The translations under genes and the position numbers were made by a program. Below the pieces are notes generated by a model. The model was not told where the DNA came from. It saw only the letters and a list, made by a program, of their open reading frames with translations, and did not search any database. From G965247775 sp965247775 (lineage in GTDB: Bacteria; Chloroflexota; Dehalococcoidia; Bin125), in the NCBI GenBank assembly GCA_965247775.1, contig OZ252031.1:1426001-1490000 (forward strand): a stretch of DNA of 64,000 nucleotides, in the 5' to 3' direction. This document shows positions 59,894 through 64,000 of this stretch, piece by piece; position 1 is the first letter of the stretch; every line of letters begins with the position of its first letter.

Positions 59894-59899
59894 ATGCTA
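59894..59899 (-). promoter_or_regulatory. Putative -10 box of the ABC exporter operon (leaderless)
   Basis: TAGCAT is 6 nt before the minus-strand ATG at 59887. Confidence 0.4.
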
Positions 59900-59977
59900 C
59901 GGGCGCCCCCGCCCCCCCGTCGACCGAACTCCCGCCGCCGCTCAGCAGCCGCCGATCAGCCGCCGCGACGCCCCGCC

Positions 59978-60286
59978 CTACACAGCGTGGCAGTAGAAGG
60001 CCCGCGCCGGCGCCGGCCCCGTAATGTGGTCGATGCGCAAGCGCGCCTCCGCCGCCCCCTCGTACCGAAGCAGCACCGTCGGCTGGTCCGAGTAGACCAT
60101 CGCCTCCAGCACACCCCGCGGTTCAATCTCCGTCAGCTGCACGCTATAAGCCTCGGCCGTGTGCTCTTCCGCACGCGGCGCGGCCCGGCCGCGCGCGACC
60201 ACCGTTCCGCTGGGGGTCAGAACTGTGCACTCCACCGCGTAGGCGGGGAACTCCATCTCAACCGGCTGGGCGCTGGCCTGTGGCAT
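59978..60286 (-). CDS. Hypothetical protein, 102 aa
   Basis: A soluble, beta-rich 102-residue protein (ECTVLTPSGTVVARGRAAPR, QPTVLLRYEGAAEARLRIDH). No membrane segment or metal motif. GGAGAC lies about 6 nt before the ATG. No family recognised. Confidence 0.58.
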   Translation of the reverse strand: MPQASAQPVEMEFPAYAVECTVLTPSGTVVARGRAAPRAEEHTAEAYSVQLTEIEPRGVLEAMVYSDQPTVLLRYEGAAEARLRIDHITGPAPARAFYCHAV

Positions 60287-60424
60287 TGGACCGTCTCCGC
60301 GCCCGCCACCACTGCCTTCATAATCCGCTACGGCCTAACGATCAACTCCGCTCAACGGATCGACGCCCACCCAAGCGGAGAAAAACGCCCTCGCCCCGCC
60401 ACCTGAATGCTCGCCGGAAATGAA

Positions 60425-60449
60425 AGCGGGCCCGCTCCGTGGGCCCGCT
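60425..60449 (-). terminator. Terminator after the 60474-60812 gene
   Basis: AGCGGGCCC and GGGCCCGCT form a perfect 9-bp stem; in the minus direction it is followed by TTTCATTT, a T-rich tail. Confidence 0.7.
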
Positions 60450-60473
60450 GCGCGCTCCCCATCGCGGTCGGCC

Positions 60474-60812
60474 TCAGACCTCCAACAGCCCGCTCTCGCC
60501 CCCCGGCTCGTCCTCATCCTCCTCGTCGAACGCGTCCGCCCCACGACCCACACCGAAATAGATGAAGCCCCCCAGCCCGAAGCCCAGGAGCAGCCCCGCT
60601 CCCACGATGATCCAGATCAGCCACTCCTCGAAGCCGCCCCCCGCGCTGCTCAGATGCTGATTGCCTGCACCCAGGTTGATCGCGATCGCGTTCACCACGA
60701 TCCCCAGCACCGCCCCCACCACCAGCCCCGGTGCCAGCAACGCCAGCTTGAGCGGCAGCGGCGCCTCACGCAGCCACTGCGGCAGCAAGAACGACGGTAC
60801 GAGTGGCGGCAT
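60474..60812 (-). CDS. Two-helix membrane protein with acidic tail, 112 aa
   Basis: ATG 60812 has GGGAGG upstream. Two helices (LLAPGLVVGAVLGIVVNAIA and WLIWIIVGAGLLLGFGLGGF) are separated by a short loop, followed by an acidic end (DAFDEEDEDEPGGESG). No family recognised. A terminator follows. It is divergent from the solute-binding lipoprotein gene (starts 161 nt apart). Confidence 0.65.
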   Translation of the reverse strand: MPPLVPSFLLPQWLREAPLPLKLALLAPGLVVGAVLGIVVNAIAINLGAGNQHLSSAGGGFEEWLIWIIVGAGLLLGFGLGGFIYFGVGRGADAFDEEDEDEPGGESGLLEV

Positions 60813-60973
60813 CCTCTGCCTCCCGCTGCTCCCCGGCCTCAGCCGACGGCGCGCCTCCACTGCCTGAGTATCGCCCCCCCTCCCGCCCCCGTCCAGCCGC
60901 CCCCGCCCCCTGCTGGCCCCTGCCCGGGGCGCCCTCTAACCTGAGCCCGAGCGGGCTCAGCGTTCGAGGCAGC

Positions 60974-62944
60974 ATGCGCGACATTCCCCCCTGGACGCAC
61001 CGTCGCCGCCGTCGGATGACGCGGCGGGCCCTGCTCCGCGCCGCCGCCCGCGCCGGCCTCGGGACCGCCGGCCTTGCCCTCGTCGGCTGCGGCGGCGATG
61101 ACGACGACACCCCCGACGAGCCCCCCCCCGACGACCAGGCGGACGACGAACCGACCCCCGACGACCAGACCTCCCCCGACCAACTCGGCTCGCCAGACGA
61201 CGACACCACCACCCCCGCCGCGGGCGCCGACACCCCACCCGCCGCCAGCGTCCCTCAGCCCGGCGGCATCGCTCAACTCTTCGCCGTCACCGACGAGATC
61301 GACCGCTTCGACCCCCACCGCTCCCGCTTCCGCACCACCCAACGCATCCTCAGCCTGCTCTACAGCCGCCTCCTCCGCCCCGACTCCGTCTCACAGGGCA
61401 CCCTCGAGCCCGACCTGGCCGCCATCCCCGAAATGCCCGACGACACCACCTACATCTTCACCATCCGCCCCCAGGCCGTCTTCTGGGACGGCGCCCCCGC
61501 CAACGGCCGCGCCGTGGACGCCGACGATGTCCGCCTCAATGTCGAACGCCAACTCGCCGGCCTCACCGACGCCGGCGAGCCCGATCTCCGCTTCTACCGC
61601 CAGAGCCTCTACAGCCGCGCCACCCCCCCCACCCTCAACGGCAACCGCATCATCACCTTCACCACCTCCCAGCCCGACGCCACCTACCTCGCTTCCGTCC
61701 ACGCCGCTCCCTGGAGCTTCATCGTCAGCCGCGAAGGCCTGGAAGCATTCGCCCCCCGCTGGGACAGCCCCGGCAACGACCGCATGATCGAACTCGCCGC
61801 CGGCAGCGGCCCCTACCTCCCCCGCGACTTCATCGGCCCCGACATCTCCCTCGCCCGCTCCACCAATTGGTGGCAGGACGACGGCGCCTTCCTCGACGGC
61901 GTCATCTTCCGCCGTCCCGACAACAACGCCATCGCCACCGACTACGACCGCGGCGTCCTCGACGCCGTCGATTTCCCCTTCCCCACCGACGGCATCAACG
62001 CCATCACCGAGGCCCGGCCAGACGACCTCCCCTTTGAATACCCCATCGACACCCCCGTCCAGCTCTCCTTCGTCATCAGCGCGGAACTCGACAGCCCCTT
62101 CAGCGACCCCCGCCTCGGCACCGCCCTCAGCCTTGCCATCGACCGCTTCGCCCTCATCGACCGGCTCTACGCCGGCGACGCCCGCCTTTCCGGCCCCCTC
62201 CCCTGGTACCTCCAGGGCTGGGCCCTTCCCGAGAACGACCTCCTCACCCGCCCCGGCTACCGCACCGACAAGGACCAAGACCTCCCCGAAATCAATGCCC
62301 TCTTGGACGCCCTCGGCGGCGGCGACGGCGTCGGCGAAGTCCCCATCGTCGTCGCCGACCTCTTCGAAGGCTTCTTCCCCGGCGCCGCCCAGGCCCTGCG
62401 CGGCATGGTCGAACGCAACGCCGGCCTCGCCCTGGATCCCAGCTTCCGCTCCTACGCCGACATCACCCAGCAGCTCCGCGACGGCACCCTCCCCGCCTTC
62501 TTTGGCTGGGGCCCCGCCCCCCTCCAGGCCGACCCCACCGACGGCTGGCGCCGCAGCGCCCACAGCGACGGCGACGAGAACTTCGGCCGCTACGCCAATC
62601 CCGACGTTGACGCCCTCATCGAGGAGATGGGCGTCACCTTCGACCGCGAAGCCCGCCAGGGCCTCGCCCAGCAGGTCCAGGACCTCCTCCTCACTACCGG
62701 CTTCTGGGTCCAGAACGTCGCCAACGGCATCCAGCTCGGCCTCGTCAAGCCCTACTTCCACCAGGACCCGCGCGCCCTCGACTTCGCCTGGGCCGGCCAC
62801 CACCTCGCCCATGCCTGGATCGATACCAACGACGAAACCTACCCCACCGACCGCGAACTTCCGCCCATCCCCCTCGCAACGGAGGGCGCCCCCGGGGCCC
62901 AGCCCCTGCCGCCTCCGCCCGCCCCACAGGACCCCGGCGGCTAA
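60974..62944 (+). CDS. ABC transporter solute-binding lipoprotein, family 5 (Tat signal)
   Basis: A 656-residue paralogue of the protein at 31630-33471. The Tat signal is RRRMTRRALLRA with a lipobox LVGCGG, then an Asp/Pro/Thr-rich linker of about 60 residues and the family-5 domain (RFDPHRSRFRTTQRILSLLY, GSGPYLPRDF, ALSLAIDRFALIDRLYAGDA). Both share the phrases FDPHRSRF/FDIHRSQF and FFGWG/FLGWG, so they come from one duplication. No permease or ATPase gene is adjacent. Ligands are probably peptides or other small solutes; unknown. Confidence 0.88.
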   Translation: MRDIPPWTHRRRRRMTRRALLRAAARAGLGTAGLALVGCGGDDDDTPDEPPPDDQADDEPTPDDQTSPDQLGSPDDDTTTPAAGADTPPAASVPQPGGIAQLFAVTDEIDRFDPHRSRFRTTQRILSLLYSRLLRPDSVSQGTLEPDLAAIPEMPDDTTYIFTIRPQAVFWDGAPANGRAVDADDVRLNVERQLAGLTDAGEPDLRFYRQSLYSRATPPTLNGNRIITFTTSQPDATYLASVHAAPWSFIVSREGLEAFAPRWDSPGNDRMIELAAGSGPYLPRDFIGPDISLARSTNWWQDDGAFLDGVIFRRPDNNAIATDYDRGVLDAVDFPFPTDGINAITEARPDDLPFEYPIDTPVQLSFVISAELDSPFSDPRLGTALSLAIDRFALIDRLYAGDARLSGPLPWYLQGWALPENDLLTRPGYRTDKDQDLPEINALLDALGGGDGVGEVPIVVADLFEGFFPGAAQALRGMVERNAGLALDPSFRSYADITQQLRDGTLPAFFGWGPAPLQADPTDGWRRSAHSDGDENFGRYANPDVDALIEEMGVTFDREARQGLAQQVQDLLLTTGFWVQNVANGIQLGLVKPYFHQDPRALDFAWAGHHLAHAWIDTNDETYPTDRELPPIPLATEGAPGAQPLPPPPAPQDPGG

Positions 62945-63506
62945 CCCCCGCAGCCCTGCGCCCGCCCCTGGCCACCCAGACACACGCGATCGAACCCCCA
63001 CACCCAGCCGTCCCGCCGAATGCCGAAGAAGATCGCCTCCGCCTCGGCCGGAGGGTCGCCCGCACGAAGTCCGCCGCCTCCCGCGACCAGTTCTCCGTCC
63101 GAAGACACTGGATCCCCCCGCCGAACAGCGGCTCTGCCTCGAACAAACTGCGGCCGGAAGTCGCGCCGCCGCCAGGCATCAACTCACTCCGCCTCGAACA
63201 ACTCGTGCCGCACCGTCCCCGGCCCAGCGCGCACCAGCACGCAGATGGGCAACTCGGTCTCGCCCAGCGGCGACACCGCCCCACCCAGGGCGCAGGCCAT
63301 CACCATCCGATCCCCCCCCCCGCTGCTCCCAGCCGCTGCGCCATCCAGCGCTCCGCCTCGCATCCCGGTCTGCATCGTCCGTCGCCGCGCCCGCCGGCCC
63401 GCCTGCCTCATGCCCAGCCCCGTCCCAACTCCCCGCTCTTCGACTGCTAAACTCCCCGCCGCGACGGCCCAGCCGCGCGCGCCACCCAGCCGGGAGGCTC
63501 CCCGTC
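62945..63506. other. 562-bp region with a possible decayed minus-strand gene
   Basis: On the minus strand, protein-like pieces appear in different frames: MVMACALGGAVSPLGETELP and the following residues to HELFEAE (ending 63184) and, further on, EAIFFGIRRDGWVWGFDRVC (about 62970-63030). They do not join without frameshifts. The 75-codon frame 63184-63411 is the only open one. A TAAACT box at 63448 and GGGAGG at 63492 belong to the next gene. Confidence 0.35.
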
Positions 63507-64000
63507 ATGACCGATTTCACCGTCCCCGAGGAGACCCGCCTCCTCCTCGACGGCATCCGTGCTTTCGTCCGCGCCGAGGTCGAGCCCCGCGAGGAAGCGT
63601 TGCGCGAAGAACTCGACCACCCCTACGACCACGACGGCCGCTACCGCCCCCCCATCCTCGCCGCCAAGCGCGAGATCCGCATGGCCTCGGCCAAGGCCGG
63701 TTACTACGGGATGTTCGTCCCCGCTGAGGTCGGCGGCGGCGGCGCAGACTTCACCACCTACTACTACGCCTGGGAGGACCTCTTCCGCTTCGTCGGCCCC
63801 GCCCGCCCCCTCACCTTCGGCGCCATCGCCCACTGGGCCATGGGCCCCAACGCCCTCCACCGCCACCTCCAGCCCGCCGTCCGCGACGCCTTCCTCTCCC
63901 CCCTCCTCAACGGCGACCAGTCCTCCTGCTTCGCCCTCTCCGAGCCCGACGCCGGCAGCGACGTCTGGAACATGAGCACCCGCGCCCTTCGCGACGGCGG
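63507..64000 (+). CDS. Acyl-CoA dehydrogenase, N-terminal part (cut by window edge)
   Basis: From ATG 63507 (GGGAGG 9 nt upstream) the frame stays open to the window end, 164 residues. The all-helical N-terminal domain (TRLLLDGIRAFVRAEVEPRE, GYYGMFVPAEVGGGGADFTT) is followed by SCFALSEPDAGSDVWNM, the FAD/substrate-binding signature of acyl-CoA dehydrogenases. The catalytic base lies outside the window. It is not close in sequence to the one at 25613. Confidence 0.88.
   Translation, partial: MTDFTVPEETRLLLDGIRAFVRAEVEPREEALREELDHPYDHDGRYRPPILAAKREIRMASAKAGYYGMFVPAEVGGGGADFTTYYYAWEDLFRFVGPARPLTFGAIAHWAMGPNALHRHLQPAVRDAFLSPLLNGDQSSCFALSEPDAGSDVWNMSTRALRDG

Noticed and set aside
1..64000. CRISPR arrays, rRNA and tRNA genes
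   Set aside because: No regularly spaced repeats, no rRNA core sequences and no tRNA T-arm other than that of the tmRNA were noticed by eye.

Overview
The window is 64 kb of GC-rich bacterial chromosome. It is densely packed, with many 1-14 nt gene overlaps and almost no non-coding DNA. No rRNA, tRNA or CRISPR array was seen; the one RNA gene recognised is a tmRNA. From position about 6.7 kb onward the coding strands have a very strong C preference at third positions. Gene content (Ku plus LigD, DUF3090, GerW/YtfJ-like and DUF4870 proteins, Tat-type solute-binding lipoproteins, CaiB/BaiF CoA transferases, acyl-CoA dehydrogenases, small zinc ribbons) fits a free-living, probably aerobic heterotroph, most plausibly a member of Chloroflexota. 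That placement is inference; no marker gene settles it.

Layout. 1-5.5 kb: a catabolic cluster (end of a zinc-type alcohol dehydrogenase, two short-chain dehydrogenases, E1 alpha and beta of a 2-oxoacid/acetoin dehydrogenase, a metallo-beta-lactamase-fold hydrolase) with more relaxed codon use than the rest. 5.7-6.2 kb: a 492-bp relic of an IS6-like element with perfect 19-bp inverted repeats. 6.3-7.3 kb: ssrA (tmRNA) and smpB, both on the minus strand. The change in base use next to the ssrA 3' end suggests that the first 6 kb is an acquired segment. 7.3-18.5 kb: S41 protease, VOC protein, malonyltransferase-like protein, alpha/beta hydrolase, DinB, HAD and NUDIX proteins, MFS exporter, enoyl-CoA hydratase. 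18.7-22.4 kb: Ku and a LigD interrupted by a 1-nt frameshift at a C7 run. 22.9-24.4 kb: an SDR-fold protein carrying the complete halohydrin dehalogenase fingerprint, then an amidohydrolase. 24.7-31.3 kb: K+ channel, acyl-CoA dehydrogenase, a split di-iron ferritin-like gene, small zinc ribbons, malic enzyme. 31.6-33.5 kb: a Tat lipoprotein solute-binding protein. 37.9-41.6 kb: an AUR1-like PAP2 protein, serine-palmitoyltransferase-like enzyme, NAD-dependent epimerase/reductase and HAD protein in one minus-strand run, a candidate sphingolipid locus. 43.7-47.3 kb: MoaD-like protein, a DAHP-synthase homologue without its catalytic residues, zinc ribbons, DUF3090. 47.4-52.4 kb: a fused CoA transferase, a rhodanese whose catalytic cysteine codon is TGA, and formate-tetrahydrofolate ligase. 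52.5-64 kb: lipoprotein, hydrolases, HtpX, a formyl-THF-hydrolase-like protein, ABC exporter, a second Tat solute-binding lipoprotein, and the start of an acyl-CoA dehydrogenase.

The strongest candidate for something new is the rhodanese at 49990-50826. The frame is fully conserved beyond an in-frame TGA that sits exactly where the active-site cysteine belongs, and a hairpin with a GG-starting loop lies 17 nt after it, as expected for a bacterial SECIS element. This reads as a selenocysteine sulfurtransferase. Next come the sphingolipid locus, the halohydrin dehalogenase, and the DAHP-synthase pseudoenzyme. Many genes have a TAnnnT -10 box 6-9 nt from the start codon, suggesting widespread leaderless transcription.
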